Source of the DNA: an uncultured Clostridia bacterium
GTDB taxonomy: Bacteria; Bacillota; Clostridia; Oscillospirales; Acutalibacteraceae
Direction of reading: 5' to 3'
Assembly: GCA_945982035.1 (NCBI GenBank)
Contig: CAMFRO010000004.1
Span: 1 to 41,512 of the forward strand
DNA length: 41,512 nt
The notes below the pieces were generated by a model that saw only the letters and a program-made list of their open reading frames with translations, was not told the DNA's origin and made no database searches. Of this stretch, positions 26,964 through 37,138 are shown one piece after another. Within the stretch, counting starts at the first letter, position 1. Each line of letters starts with the position of its first letter. Made by a program: the position numbers and the translations under genes.

Positions 26964-27672
26964 TGAAGGCAGAATAAAATCCACCTTAAATAATTACAGA
27001 CGCATTAAAGCCGATGTGGAGGAAACTGCCGTAAAAGCAGGCAGGGACCCAAAGGACGTAAGGCTGATGTGCGTTACAAAAACAGTTGAGGCGCAGTATA
27101 TAAACCCGGTTCTTGACGATGGTGCGAATCTTATAGGCGAAAACAGAGTGCAGGAGTTTTTAGGCAAAAAGGACGACCTTCACCTTGATAAAGTTGAAAA
27201 GCATCTTATCGGCCATCTGCAAACCAATAAGGTAAAGCAGATTGTGGGCGAGGTTGATATGATAGAATCCGTTGACTCAATTAAACTTGCAAAGGAAATA
27301 AGCAAGGAATCGGTAAAAAAAGGCGTTTGCACCAATGTTCTTGTAGAGGTTAATGTTGGAAAAGAGGAATCAAAAAGCGGTATTTATATTGAACAGCTGG
27401 AGGATTTGCTCTTTCAAATATCCGAGCTTCCATCAATTTGTGTAAAAGGACTGATGACAATACCGCCGATTTGCGATAATGATGCCCAAGTACGTAAATT
27501 TTTTGCAATAATACATCAATCCTTTATTGACATAAAAGCCAAAACAATAGATAATGTAAGTATGGACATTCTCTCAATGGGTATGAGTGCCGATTACGAG
27601 CAGGCGATTATGGAGGGTTCAAATATTGTAAGAGTAGGCTCCGCCATTTTCGGAGCGAGAAAATATTGTTAA
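26944..27672 (+). CDS. yggS: YggS/YlmE family PLP homeostasis protein
   Basis: LMCVTKTVEAQYI, IGENRVQEFLGK, HLIGHLQTNKVKQIV, LSMGMSADYEQAIMEGSNIVRVGSAIFGAR. Confidence 0.93.
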   Translation: MEKFIPDEGRIKSTLNNYRRIKADVEETAVKAGRDPKDVRLMCVTKTVEAQYINPVLDDGANLIGENRVQEFLGKKDDLHLDKVEKHLIGHLQTNKVKQIVGEVDMIESVDSIKLAKEISKESVKKGVCTNVLVEVNVGKEESKSGIYIEQLEDLLFQISELPSICVKGLMTIPPICDNDAQVRKFFAIIHQSFIDIKAKTIDNVSMDILSMGMSADYEQAIMEGSNIVRVGSAIFGARKYC

Positions 27673-27693
27673 GTTTAAGCGAGGTATGAAAAG

Positions 27694-28161
27694 ATGGGAT
27701 TTTTTGACAAGGTAAAAGAAATTATCAGCGAAAATGACGACGATGATTTTGATGAATACTATGACGATGCCGAAGCTTCATTTGAAAAATCGTCAAAGAG
27801 CGAGCGTTCAAGAGAAAGAGAAGAAAAGATTGAACGTCCACGCCGAGCACGCAGCAGCGATAAGGTGGTAAATATACATACCACAGCACAGCTTCAGGTT
27901 GTGCTTGTAAAACCCGAAAGATATGAGGAGGCGGCTTCCATAGCCGATAACCTTTGTGAAAAACGAACCGTAGTTCTTAATCTTGAAAGCACAAACCGTG
28001 ATATAGCACGCCGTTTGCTTGATTTCCTGTCAGGCGTTGCCTATGCAAATAACGGACAGATTAAGCGTGTTGCAAACAGTACCTATATCATAACGCCGTA
28101 CAATGTTGACGTTATGGGTGACTTGATTGATGAACTTGAAAATAACGGAATGTTTATGTAA
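27694..28161 (+). CDS. sepF: Cell division protein SepF
   Basis: 155 aa; DLINLE-like core region VVLNLESTNRDIARRLLDFLSGVAYANNGQIKRVANSTYIITPYNVDV; sits between yggS and divIVA as in other Firmicutes. Confidence 0.93.
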   Translation: MGFFDKVKEIISENDDDDFDEYYDDAEASFEKSSKSERSREREEKIERPRRARSSDKVVNIHTTAQLQVVLVKPERYEEAASIADNLCEKRTVVLNLESTNRDIARRLLDFLSGVAYANNGQIKRVANSTYIITPYNVDVMGDLIDELENNGMFM

Positions 28162-28179
28162 TCGGGAGGATATGTAATA

Positions 28180-29640
28180 ATGATAAGTGCTAATGAATTG
28201 AGGAAAGTACAACTGTCAAGCGGAGAAAACGGCTATGATACCCAGCAGGTTAATGCTGTTATTGAGGAAGCCGCCAAAACCATTGATGCTTATGTAAACG
28301 AAAACAAGGAACTTTATCGCAAGATGGAAATTCTTGCAAAAAAGATTGAGGAATATCGTGAGGAAGAGGACTCAATTAAGGCGGCTTTGATTACCGCTGA
28401 AAAAATGGCGGAGCAAATCAGACGTGAGTCTAACGAAAAAGCCAGTGCGCTGATTTTAGAAAGCGAAAAAACTGCCAAGAATAATATTACAGAAGCTCAG
28501 GAAAAGGCGGATAAGGTAATTGCCGAAGCAAGAGAATATGCCTCCTCCGTAATTAAGGAGAAAAATGAGCAGGCGTCCGAAATTATGGCAAACGCAGAAA
28601 AGAAAGCAAATGACGCCATTAACGGCTCTAAAATTGTTGCGCAGAATATTCTTGATCAAGCTAAGGAAATTTCCGACGATCTTGTATCAAAATCAAAAGA
28701 CGAAAAAGAGGCTTACGAAAACCTTGTAACTGCCCTTAAAAGTGACGCTGAAGCCTTTATCTCAAATCTTAAAGCACTTTATTCAAATCAGCTTTCAGTG
28801 CTTGAGCAGGCAAAGCTTGAAAGTGATTCTCCCGAAGCAGCGGAGAAAAAAGAGAATATTAATTCACTGCAAAATGAGGTTGACAGCCTTATCGGTGAAA
28901 TGAAGGAAATGGAAAATGCAATTCCCGATAACATTTCCTTTGACGAGCCGGAATATTCTGAGGTGAAGGCTCCTGAGCTTGAAGATATTGCAAAGCAGGA
29001 GGAGCCTGTCAAGGAAATTCAGCAGACGGAAAATGATATTATTCCCGAGGATGCAGAATTTGAAGAAATAGAAGATACAGAAGACTCCGAAGTAGCTGAG
29101 GATACAGAGGACACTCTTACTGAGGATTCTCAGGTTGAAGAAGCCGCAGCTCCCGTTGAGGAAATTGTTATTGATGATAAAAATGATGACGCAGACGATT
29201 GGTATGAATTTCGTCAGTCAATGAAGAATAACGAAATTATCTCTGACTACAAGGAAGAAAAAGAAGAGGATCCGATGGTTGCCATTGACGATATAATCGG
29301 TAACATTCAGGATAGCGGAGATGATACAGGCACACAGGATAAGACAGATCCGATGGAGGCAGTGAAGGCATTTTCAACCGACGAAATAACGCCTATTGAT
29401 AAGTCCTTTGCGGCAGTTAATGAAATAAGCGATGACGCAGAGCTTGAAAAGGTTGACGGTGATGACGAATCATTGTTTGACAGTCAAAATCAGCTTCCAT
29501 TTGAGTCTTATTTCAACATAAAGCGTGAGGATTCGCACACAGACAGAACACAGACCATTTCCCTTGTACCTCCGGAGGAGGAAGAAGAGGATGAGGACGA
29601 TCAGCCGAAATTCAGAGGCTTTTTCAAAAAGAAAAAATAA
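28180..29640 (+). CDS. divIVA: DivIVA domain-containing protein with long acidic C-terminal extension
   Basis: N-terminal SANELRKVQLSSGENGYDTQQVNAVIEEAAKTID, long coiled coil, acidic tail ending FRGFFKKKK; sepF-divIVA-ileS order. Confidence 0.85.
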   Translation: MISANELRKVQLSSGENGYDTQQVNAVIEEAAKTIDAYVNENKELYRKMEILAKKIEEYREEEDSIKAALITAEKMAEQIRRESNEKASALILESEKTAKNNITEAQEKADKVIAEAREYASSVIKEKNEQASEIMANAEKKANDAINGSKIVAQNILDQAKEISDDLVSKSKDEKEAYENLVTALKSDAEAFISNLKALYSNQLSVLEQAKLESDSPEAAEKKENINSLQNEVDSLIGEMKEMENAIPDNISFDEPEYSEVKAPELEDIAKQEEPVKEIQQTENDIIPEDAEFEEIEDTEDSEVAEDTEDTLTEDSQVEEAAAPVEEIVIDDKNDDADDWYEFRQSMKNNEIISDYKEEKEEDPMVAIDDIIGNIQDSGDDTGTQDKTDPMEAVKAFSTDEITPIDKSFAAVNEISDDAELEKVDGDDESLFDSQNQLPFESYFNIKREDSHTDRTQTISLVPPEEEEEDEDDQPKFRGFFKKKK

Positions 29641-29675
29641 TTAATGATAAATAATAAACTAAGGAGCACAAATTA

Positions 29676-32465
29676 ATGGACTATAATCAAACACTAAATT
29701 TACCTAAAACCGATTTTCCTATGAGGGCGTCACTTCCTCAAAGGGAGCCGGAATTTCTTGAACGCTGGGAGAAAAATGACCAGTACAAACAGCTTATGAA
29801 GCACAACGAGGGCAAGCCGTTGTTCGTTCTTCACGACGGACCTCCGTATGCTAACGGTGATGCTCATATCGGTCACGCACTTAATAAAACACTTAAGGAT
29901 TTTATTGTTAGATATAAAAATATGACCGGATTTCAGTCTCCTTACGTTCCCGGTTGGGATACTCACGGTCTGCCTACCGAGCTTGCGGCAAGAAAGAAGG
30001 CAGGTATAACCGCTGAAAGTAATATTTCCGATTTGGAGTTGCGTAAAATCTGCCGTGATACTGCGCTTTCGTTTGTTGACATTCAGCGCAAATCCTTCAA
30101 GCGTATGGGCGTAATCGGAGAATGGGATAATCCATACATTACATTACAGAAGGAATTTGAGCAGGAGCAGATTAAGGTTTTTGCCCAAATGGCGTCAAAG
30201 GGCTACATCTATAAGGGCTTAAAGCCTGTTTATTGGTGCAGCGACTGTAACACCGCTCTTGCCGAGGCTGAAATTGAGTACGCAGAGGATCCCTGCCATT
30301 CAATATATGTAAAATTCAATGTAACCGATGATATGGGCAAGCTTACTGCTATGGGCGCCGACTTGTCTAAAACATATTTCGTAATTTGGACCACAACTAC
30401 TTGGACTCTGCCTGCAAATGTGGCAATCTGTGTAGGCCCGAATTATGAGTATTCGCTTCTTAAGGCAAACGGCGAATACTACGTAATGGCAACAGACCTT
30501 GCTCCTATTGCTATGGAGGATGCAGGTATTACCGATTACGAAACCGTAGGTATTATCCGTGGCAACGAGCTTGAATATATGAAAACACAGCACCCATTTA
30601 TTGACAGAACTTCACTTGTAATTGTGGGCGACCATGTTACTCTTGAAAGCGGTACAGGATGTGTTCATACTGCTCCCGGTCACGGTGTTGACGATTTTAA
30701 CGTATGTCGTAAATATTCAGAAATTCCGATTGTTGTTCCTGTTGACGACAAGGGCGTTCTTACCGAGGAGGCAGGCCAGTTTGCAGGTCTTACAACCGAG
30801 GACGCAAACAAGCCTATTGCCGAGCATTTGGAAAAAACAGGTGCATTATTCGCTCTTAAAAAGATTAAGCACCAGTATCCTCACTGCTGGAGATGTCATA
30901 AGCCTGTAATTTTCAGAGCAACAAGTCAGTGGTTCTGCTCCGTTGATGATTTCAAGGATGCAGCAGTTAAAGCCGCCGAGGATGTTAAGTGGTATCCTGA
31001 ATGGGGTAAAGAAAGACTTCAGTCAATGATTATGGAGCGTGCCGACTGGTGTATTTCCCGTCAGAGAAAATGGGGCGTTCCCATTCCGGTTGTTTATTGT
31101 AAGGAATGCGGCAAAGAAATTATTGATAATGATATTATGCAGCGTGTGTCCGATGTTTTCGGTCAGGAAGGCTCCGATGCATGGTATGCACACGATGCTG
31201 AATATTTTGTACCCGACGGATTTAAGTGTCCTCACTGCGGTGCAAGCACAGGCTTTGAAAAAGAAAAGGACATTATGGATGTTTGGTTTGATTCCGGCTC
31301 ATCACATATGGCTGTATGCAAAAAGAGAGACTATCTCAAATGGCCGGCAGACGTTTATCTTGAGGGTGCCGACCAGTACAGAGGCTGGTTCCAATCATCT
31401 ATTCTCACTGCTGTTGCAGGCGGCAACGGTGCTCCCTACAAGCAGATTATTACTCATGGATGGACTGTTGACGGCGAAGGCAGAAAGATGTCAAAATCTC
31501 TCGGCAACGGTATTGCACCACAGGAAATTATTGATAAATACGGCGCAGACATTCTTCGTCTGTGGGTTGCTTCTGCCGATTATCACGCAGATATACGTAT
31601 CAGCCCCGAAATTCTTAAGCAGATTTCCGATAACTACCGTAAAATCAGAAATACAGCCAGATATTGTTTGGGCAACCTTTATGATTTCAACCCGGATAAG
31701 GATATGGTAAGCAACGATGAGCTTGAGGACCTTGATAAATACGCTCTTATGAAGCTTGACGAGGTGCTTAAAACTGCGAGATACGGCTATGATAACTACG
31801 AGTATCATACAACCGCTCACGCTCTTCACAATTTCTGCGTTGTTGATATGAGTAACTTCTATTTTGACGTGCTTAAAAACAGACTTTATACCTCTGCTCC
31901 CGCTTCAAAATCAAGAAGGGCGGCGCAGACTGTATTGTACAAGGTTCTTGATGCACTTACTCTTGTTCTTACTCCTATTCTTGCATTCACCTGCGATGAA
32001 ATTTGGAGAGAGATGCCGCATGACAGTTCAAGAAACGGAGAATCACCGTTGTTTAACGATATTCCCGAGGCTGATTATATTGAAACAGATGAGGCATTTA
32101 TTTCTAAGTGGGACAGAATTCACGAAATCAGAACAGACGTACAGAAGGCTCTTGAGGAGGCTCGTAAGGCTAAGATTATCGGTAAACCTCTTGAGGCAAA
32201 GGTTACTCTTTTTGCTGACGGCGAGTTAAAGGATTTCCTTACCGAAGTAGAAGCACAGCTACCTGAAATTTTCATTACCTCAGCAGTTGAAATTGCTCAG
32301 GGTGAGGGCGAAATTAAGGGTGATGTTGACGGACTTTCCGTTACAGTTGCAAGAGCCGAGGGCGAAAAGTGTGAAAGATGCTGGAAGTTCTCACAAACTG
32401 TTGGAGATAGTGCAGAGCATCCTACTCTCTGTTCAGAATGTGCCGAAACTATGGCTCAGTTATAA
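29676..32465 (+). CDS. ileS: Isoleucyl-tRNA synthetase
   Basis: GPPYANGDAHIGHALNKTLKD, KMSKSLGNGI, C-terminal zinc-binding CERCWKFSQTVGDSAEHPTLCSECAE. Confidence 0.97.
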   Translation: MDYNQTLNLPKTDFPMRASLPQREPEFLERWEKNDQYKQLMKHNEGKPLFVLHDGPPYANGDAHIGHALNKTLKDFIVRYKNMTGFQSPYVPGWDTHGLPTELAARKKAGITAESNISDLELRKICRDTALSFVDIQRKSFKRMGVIGEWDNPYITLQKEFEQEQIKVFAQMASKGYIYKGLKPVYWCSDCNTALAEAEIEYAEDPCHSIYVKFNVTDDMGKLTAMGADLSKTYFVIWTTTTWTLPANVAICVGPNYEYSLLKANGEYYVMATDLAPIAMEDAGITDYETVGIIRGNELEYMKTQHPFIDRTSLVIVGDHVTLESGTGCVHTAPGHGVDDFNVCRKYSEIPIVVPVDDKGVLTEEAGQFAGLTTEDANKPIAEHLEKTGALFALKKIKHQYPHCWRCHKPVIFRATSQWFCSVDDFKDAAVKAAEDVKWYPEWGKERLQSMIMERADWCISRQRKWGVPIPVVYCKECGKEIIDNDIMQRVSDVFGQEGSDAWYAHDAEYFVPDGFKCPHCGASTGFEKEKDIMDVWFDSGSSHMAVCKKRDYLKWPADVYLEGADQYRGWFQSSILTAVAGGNGAPYKQIITHGWTVDGEGRKMSKSLGNGIAPQEIIDKYGADILRLWVASADYHADIRISPEILKQISDNYRKIRNTARYCLGNLYDFNPDKDMVSNDELEDLDKYALMKLDEVLKTARYGYDNYEYHTTAHALHNFCVVDMSNFYFDVLKNRLYTSAPASKSRRAAQTVLYKVLDALTLVLTPILAFTCDEIWREMPHDSSRNGESPLFNDIPEADYIETDEAFISKWDRIHEIRTDVQKALEEARKAKIIGKPLEAKVTLFADGELKDFLTEVEAQLPEIFITSAVEIAQGEGEIKGDVDGLSVTVARAEGEKCERCWKFSQTVGDSAEHPTLCSECAETMAQL

Positions 32466-32525
32466 TAATTTTACATCAAATACGGGCGTACAATATTGTG
32501 CGCCCATTGTTCTATGGGAGTAAAA

Positions 32526-33020
32526 ATGCACAAAAAGAAGCATATTTGGTGCAGCATAATGATTATTCTGATTGTTGCATTTGATCAGATAACAAAATAT
32601 TTGGCAGAGCATTTTCTTAACAATTCCGACGGACAGGGGAAAGTGATTATTAAAAGCTTCCTGCAGCTTCGCTATGTACAGAATACAGGAATGGCGTTTT
32701 CTATGTTCTCGGGTGCAAGGTGGGCGTTTGTGGCTTTAACACTGATTGTCTGCGTTGGTGCATTGTGGTATTTGTTTTCCAACCGTTGTAAAAGTCTTTG
32801 GCTTTACTGGAGCGTAGGCGTTGTTGTTGCAGGCGGTATAGGCAATCTCATTGACCGTGTTGTTTACGGATATGTGGTTGATTTTATTGAACCGCTTTTT
32901 GTAAATTTTGCCGTGTTCAATATTGCCGACTGTGCCGTTACCTGCGGAGCAGTGGTGCTTATCGGGTATCTTGTTATTGACTCTTTCACTGGAGATAAAA
33001 AAGATGAGCAAAAGCATTAA
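32526..33020 (+). CDS. lspA: Lipoprotein signal peptidase (signal peptidase II)
   Basis: FDQITKYLAEHF, YVQNTGMAFSMFSG, GGIGNLIDRVVYGYVVDFIEPLFVNFAVFNIADCAVTCG. ATG at 32526 after TGGGAG. Confidence 0.95.
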   Translation: MHKKKHIWCSIMIILIVAFDQITKYLAEHFLNNSDGQGKVIIKSFLQLRYVQNTGMAFSMFSGARWAFVALTLIVCVGALWYLFSNRCKSLWLYWSVGVVVAGGIGNLIDRVVYGYVVDFIEPLFVNFAVFNIADCAVTCGAVVLIGYLVIDSFTGDKKDEQKH

Positions 33021-33975
33021 TATTTGTGTGGATGACTCCCATACAGGATTGCGTATTGATAAATTTATCGTAGATTGCGGCGAGTGTGAATTAACACGCT
33101 CAGCCTTGCAAAACATAATAGAAAACGGTGAAGTTACCGTTAACGGTATAGTTGTAAATAAAAATTATAAATGTCGTTTAAATGACGAAATTAATATTAC
33201 AATTCCCGACCCTCGTCCTCTTGAAGCAAAGGCAGAAAATATACCACTTGATATTGTTTATGAGGATAACGATTTGATAGTGGTTAACAAGCCAAAGGGT
33301 ATGGTGGTTCACCCTGCCGCAGGTAATTATGAGGGTACGCTTGTTAATGCACTTTTGTATCATTGCAAAAGCTCCCTGTCGGGAATTAACGGTGTTATAC
33401 GTCCCGGAATCGTTCACAGAATTGATAAGGATACCTCCGGATTGCTTATTGCGGCAAAAAATGATGACGCACATATAAAGCTTGCCAACCAGATTAAGGA
33501 GCATTCCTTTTCCCGTGCGTACGAGGCGGTGACCTACGGCAGTTTTAAGGATAAAAACGGTACCGTTAATCAACCTATCGGCAGAAATACAAAGGACCGC
33601 AAAAAAATGGCGGTTACTATGAAAAATTCAAAAAATGCCGTTACCCATTATAATGTAATAACTGATTACGGTGCTTTCAGTCATATTAGATGCACTCTTG
33701 AAACGGGAAGAACACATCAAATAAGAGTTCATATGGCTTATATGGGGCATCCTTTGGCAGGCGACAGTGTTTACGGTCCAAAAAAAGTAATCACCGAGCT
33801 AAACGGTCAATGCCTGCATGCAAAGCATATTGGATTTGTTCATCCCACCACAGGCAAATATATGGAATTTGAGTCTGACTTGCCTGATTATTTTACCAAT
33901 TTTCTTGATAAATTAGACAGTAAATATACAGTAAATTACAGTAATGCGGAGGAGATTTATGGACAGGACATTTGA
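33004..33975 (+). CDS. rluD: RluA/RluD-family 23S rRNA pseudouridine synthase
   Basis: N-terminal S4-like domain; GIVHRIDKDTSGLLIAAKND, LETGRTHQIRVHMAYMGHPLAGDSVYG. ATG at 33004. Confidence 0.93.
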   Translation: MSKSINICVDDSHTGLRIDKFIVDCGECELTRSALQNIIENGEVTVNGIVVNKNYKCRLNDEINITIPDPRPLEAKAENIPLDIVYEDNDLIVVNKPKGMVVHPAAGNYEGTLVNALLYHCKSSLSGINGVIRPGIVHRIDKDTSGLLIAAKNDDAHIKLANQIKEHSFSRAYEAVTYGSFKDKNGTVNQPIGRNTKDRKKMAVTMKNSKNAVTHYNVITDYGAFSHIRCTLETGRTHQIRVHMAYMGHPLAGDSVYGPKKVITELNGQCLHAKHIGFVHPTTGKYMEFESDLPDYFTNFLDKLDSKYTVNYSNAEEIYGQDI

Positions 33976-34816
33976 AAATTGGCTTGTAGTATCCGACATT
34001 GACGGAACGCTGAACAACAAAATTAGAAAGCTGCCCAAAAGAAATTATGACGCAATTAAAAAATTTACCGATTGCGGCGGTAATTTTACCTTAGCGTCCG
34101 GCAGACTTCAGTCAAGTCTTGAGAGAAATTATAATCGTATTACGCCTAATCAGCCTGCTATTGTGCTTAACGGCGCAGGCATATATGATTATAACGAAAG
34201 AAAAATGCTATGGCGCAGTACAATAGGTCCTAAAGGACGTGAATTTGTCAAAACCATTGCAAAAGAGTTTGACGAAATTTTCAAAAGTGTTGATATAGGC
34301 GTTTATTTTGATGATTACGTTTATATTGTTAAAAGCGGCTTGCTTGCCAAAGGTACAATGTATTTTGACAAGGCAAAGCACGAATATGTTAAATCCATTG
34401 ACGACGTACCCGAAGAAGGGTGGATGAAGGTGATTTTCTGGTCAAATCCATTAACCATCAACAAGCTGGAGCATTTGGTTGATAAAATGGAAAACCCTGA
34501 TGCTAATTTTATGTCGTCTTCGCCGTTTTCCTTTGAAATGCTCCAAAAGGATACCCACAAGGGTGTGGGAATTATGAAGCTTGCGGATATGCTTGGTATA
34601 GAGAAAAGCCACGTTGCCGCCATAGGTGATTATTATAACGATTGGGATATGCTTAAAACCGTAGGACTTCCTGCATGTGCAGGTCAGGCACCATCGTCAA
34701 TACATAAAATTTGCAAATTTGAGGCATGCCATTGTAACAAGGGCTGTGTAGCCGACTTGCTTGAATACATAATGAGCGGCGACGCCGACAGAGATATTGC
34801 GGAGGGTAAAATATAA
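33959..34816 (+). CDS. HAD superfamily (Cof-type) hydrolase
   Basis: [68 protein letters not shown] at 33959 after GGAGGAGATTT. Confidence 0.9.
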   Translation: MDRTFENWLVVSDIDGTLNNKIRKLPKRNYDAIKKFTDCGGNFTLASGRLQSSLERNYNRITPNQPAIVLNGAGIYDYNERKMLWRSTIGPKGREFVKTIAKEFDEIFKSVDIGVYFDDYVYIVKSGLLAKGTMYFDKAKHEYVKSIDDVPEEGWMKVIFWSNPLTINKLEHLVDKMENPDANFMSSSPFSFEMLQKDTHKGVGIMKLADMLGIEKSHVAAIGDYYNDWDMLKTVGLPACAGQAPSSIHKICKFEACHCNKGCVADLLEYIMSGDADRDIAEGKI

Positions 34817-35646
34817 TGCTTGTTATCGGTGCACATTTATCAGCATCAAAGGGATTTTGCGCAATGCTTGATACGGCACTGAGCATCGGTGCAAATACAT
34901 TTCAGTTTTTTACACGAAATCCACGAGGCGGTCAGGCAAAGGATATTGACGAAAGGGATATTAAGGAATTTATCAGTCGTTCAAAGGAAAATAATTTCGG
35001 CACAATTCTTGCCCACGCACCTTATACCCTTAATTGCTGCAGCGGCAAGCCTGAGGTCAGGGAGTTTGCTCTAAACACCTTTAAGGATGACATTTCAAGA
35101 ATGGAGCTTATACCCGGACAGTTATATAATTTTCATCCCGGTTCTCACGTTGGACAGGGCGAGGATATAGGTATAAGCCTTATTGCCGAAACGCTGAATG
35201 ATGTTCTTTATGAGGATATGACAACAACGGTTTTGCTGGAAACTATGGCAGGTAAAGGCTCTGAAATAGGAAAAAGCTTTCAGGAGCTTCGCAGTATAAT
35301 TGACCTTGTTGACCTTGACGGCAAGGTGGGTGTTTGCCTTGATACCTGCCATGTCAGCGATGGCGGATATGATATAGTAAATAATCTTGACGGCGTTCTC
35401 GAGGAATTTGATAGCGTAGTGGGAATTGACAGATTAAAGGCTTTGCACCTAAACGATTCAAAAAATCCTCTCGGTGCCCATAAGGACAGACACGAAAAAA
35501 TCGGCGAAGGCTTTATAGGTATAGATGCCTTTCAAAGAATTATCAATCATCCTCAGTTAAGGGATTTGCCTATGTTTCTTGAAACGCCAAATGAGCTTGA
35601 CGGCTATGCACAGGAAATAGCATTGTTGAAATCATTGAGAAAATAA
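34816..35646 (+). CDS. nfo: Endonuclease IV (AP endonuclease family 2)
   Basis: [79 protein letters not shown]. Confidence 0.95.
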   Translation: MLVIGAHLSASKGFCAMLDTALSIGANTFQFFTRNPRGGQAKDIDERDIKEFISRSKENNFGTILAHAPYTLNCCSGKPEVREFALNTFKDDISRMELIPGQLYNFHPGSHVGQGEDIGISLIAETLNDVLYEDMTTTVLLETMAGKGSEIGKSFQELRSIIDLVDLDGKVGVCLDTCHVSDGGYDIVNNLDGVLEEFDSVVGIDRLKALHLNDSKNPLGAHKDRHEKIGEGFIGIDAFQRIINHPQLRDLPMFLETPNELDGYAQEIALLKSLRK

Positions 35647-35648
35647 AT

Positions 35649-35683
35649 AAAAAAGATGCAGAAGATTTTTCTGCATCTTTTTT
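35649..35683. terminator. Bidirectional terminator between nfo and glgA
   Basis: AAAAAAGATGCAGAA ... TTTCTGCATCTTTTTT stem with A/T tails. Confidence 0.85.
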
Positions 35684-35699
35684 GTTTAATATGATTTAT

Positions 35700-37124
35700 T
35701 TATTCTTTGACAAGAGCTTTATACATCTTTATGTACTCGTTTGCACTCTTGCCCCAACTCATATCACATTCAAGGGCACGCTGAACAAGTGTGGGCCAAT
35801 ATTCCTTATTGTTGTACGCCTCAACACCTCTGTAAATTGCACCTAACATATCATAAGCGTCGTAGGTTTTGAATGTAAATCCGTTGCCTTCACCGTCGCC
35901 GCTGTCTGAGATAGAGTCTTTAAGACCACCGGTTTCACGTACAATCGGAATTGTACCGTAGCGCAGTGCTACCATCTGAGACAAGCCGCAGGGCTCGCTC
36001 TTGCTTGGCATCAGGAATAAATCTGCACCTGCATAAATTTTTCTTGCAAGCTCGGGAACAAAGCCAATTGTAACGCCCACCTTATCGGGATATTTGTTGT
36101 GGAGCTCTCTGAAAAAGTTTTCATACTGCCATTCACCGGAGCCCAGTACAACATATTGAACATCACGTTCCCACAAGCTCTTTTCAAGCACCGCCTTCAT
36201 CAAATCAACGCCCTTGTGACCTACAAGACGGCTGACAATTCCGATAATGGGTACGTCCTCTCTCACTGCAAGACCCATTTCCTCCTGAAGTGTTTTTTTG
36301 CACTGTGCCTTACCGGAAAAATCACTTGATGAATAGTTTACGGCTATGTTTTTGTCGGTCTCGGGATTGTAGTTTTCTACATCAATTCCGTTAAGAATTC
36401 CGCATAGCTTCCAGCTGCGCTGATTTAGTATAGGGTCAAGACCGTGGCTGTACCAAGGGTCAAGAATTTCCTTGGCATAGGTGGGGGATACGGTAGTAAC
36501 CTTATTTGCACATTCAATGCCGGCTTTCATAAAATTAACAAGTCCATCGTACAAAATAAGATTGTTAAATTCAGGAGCAATTCCGAGAACATCGTTCAAA
36601 AGTTCGTCGCCGTACTTGCCCTGATACTGAATGTTGTGAATTGTGAAAACGGTTTTTATGTTTTCATAACCCATACGGTTAGCATAATAACAGCTGTAAT
36701 ATAATGGTGTTAATGCGCTCTGCCAATCATTGCAGTGAATAATGTCCGGTTTCCATTCAATAGCAGGTATTATTTCAAGCACCGCACGGGCAAAAAATGC
36801 AAATCTCTCTGCGTCATCATAGTGACCGTAAATTCCGTCACGCTTGAAATAATACTGATTGTCAAGAAAATAATATATTACTCCGTTGTGCTTTGCCTCA
36901 AAAATACCGCAGTATTGACGTCTCCATGAAACAGGCACGGATATTGAGGTTATAAACTTCATTTTATCCTTGTATTCCTGCTTGATTGAATCGTAAAGAG
37001 GCATTACAACACGGCATCCGATAAGACGCTTTCTCAGGGCAACAGGTAAGGAGCCTGCCACATCTCCAAGTCCACCCGACGCCATAAAGGGAAGTGCTTC
37101 TGAGGCAACATAAAGTACCTTCAT
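35700..37124 (-). CDS. glgA: Glycogen synthase (ADP-glucose)
   Basis: YVASEALPFMASGGLGDVAGSLP, HCNDWQSALTPLY, FTIHNIQYQGKYG, LFLMPSKSEPCGLSQMVALRYGTIPIVRETGGLKDS. Confidence 0.95.
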   Translation of the reverse strand: MKVLYVASEALPFMASGGLGDVAGSLPVALRKRLIGCRVVMPLYDSIKQEYKDKMKFITSISVPVSWRRQYCGIFEAKHNGVIYYFLDNQYYFKRDGIYGHYDDAERFAFFARAVLEIIPAIEWKPDIIHCNDWQSALTPLYYSCYYANRMGYENIKTVFTIHNIQYQGKYGDELLNDVLGIAPEFNNLILYDGLVNFMKAGIECANKVTTVSPTYAKEILDPWYSHGLDPILNQRSWKLCGILNGIDVENYNPETDKNIAVNYSSSDFSGKAQCKKTLQEEMGLAVREDVPIIGIVSRLVGHKGVDLMKAVLEKSLWERDVQYVVLGSGEWQYENFFRELHNKYPDKVGVTIGFVPELARKIYAGADLFLMPSKSEPCGLSQMVALRYGTIPIVRETGGLKDSISDSGDGEGNGFTFKTYDAYDMLGAIYRGVEAYNNKEYWPTLVQRALECDMSWGKSANEYIKMYKALVKE

Positions 37125-37138
37125 TTATAAAATTCCTC

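Noticed and set aside
29641-29675. Possible T-box riboswitch upstream of ileS
   Set aside because: Only 35 nt separate divIVA and ileS, too short for a T-box, and no T-box sequence is seen.
31039-31710. 223-aa alternate-frame ORF within ileS
   Set aside because: Shifted-frame reading of the conserved ileS coding sequence; no independent RBS or recognisable domain.
32908-33003. N-terminal extension of the RluD ORF (MPCSILPTVPLPAEQW...)
   Set aside because: Out-of-frame translation of lspA; ATG at 33004 begins the S4-like domain.
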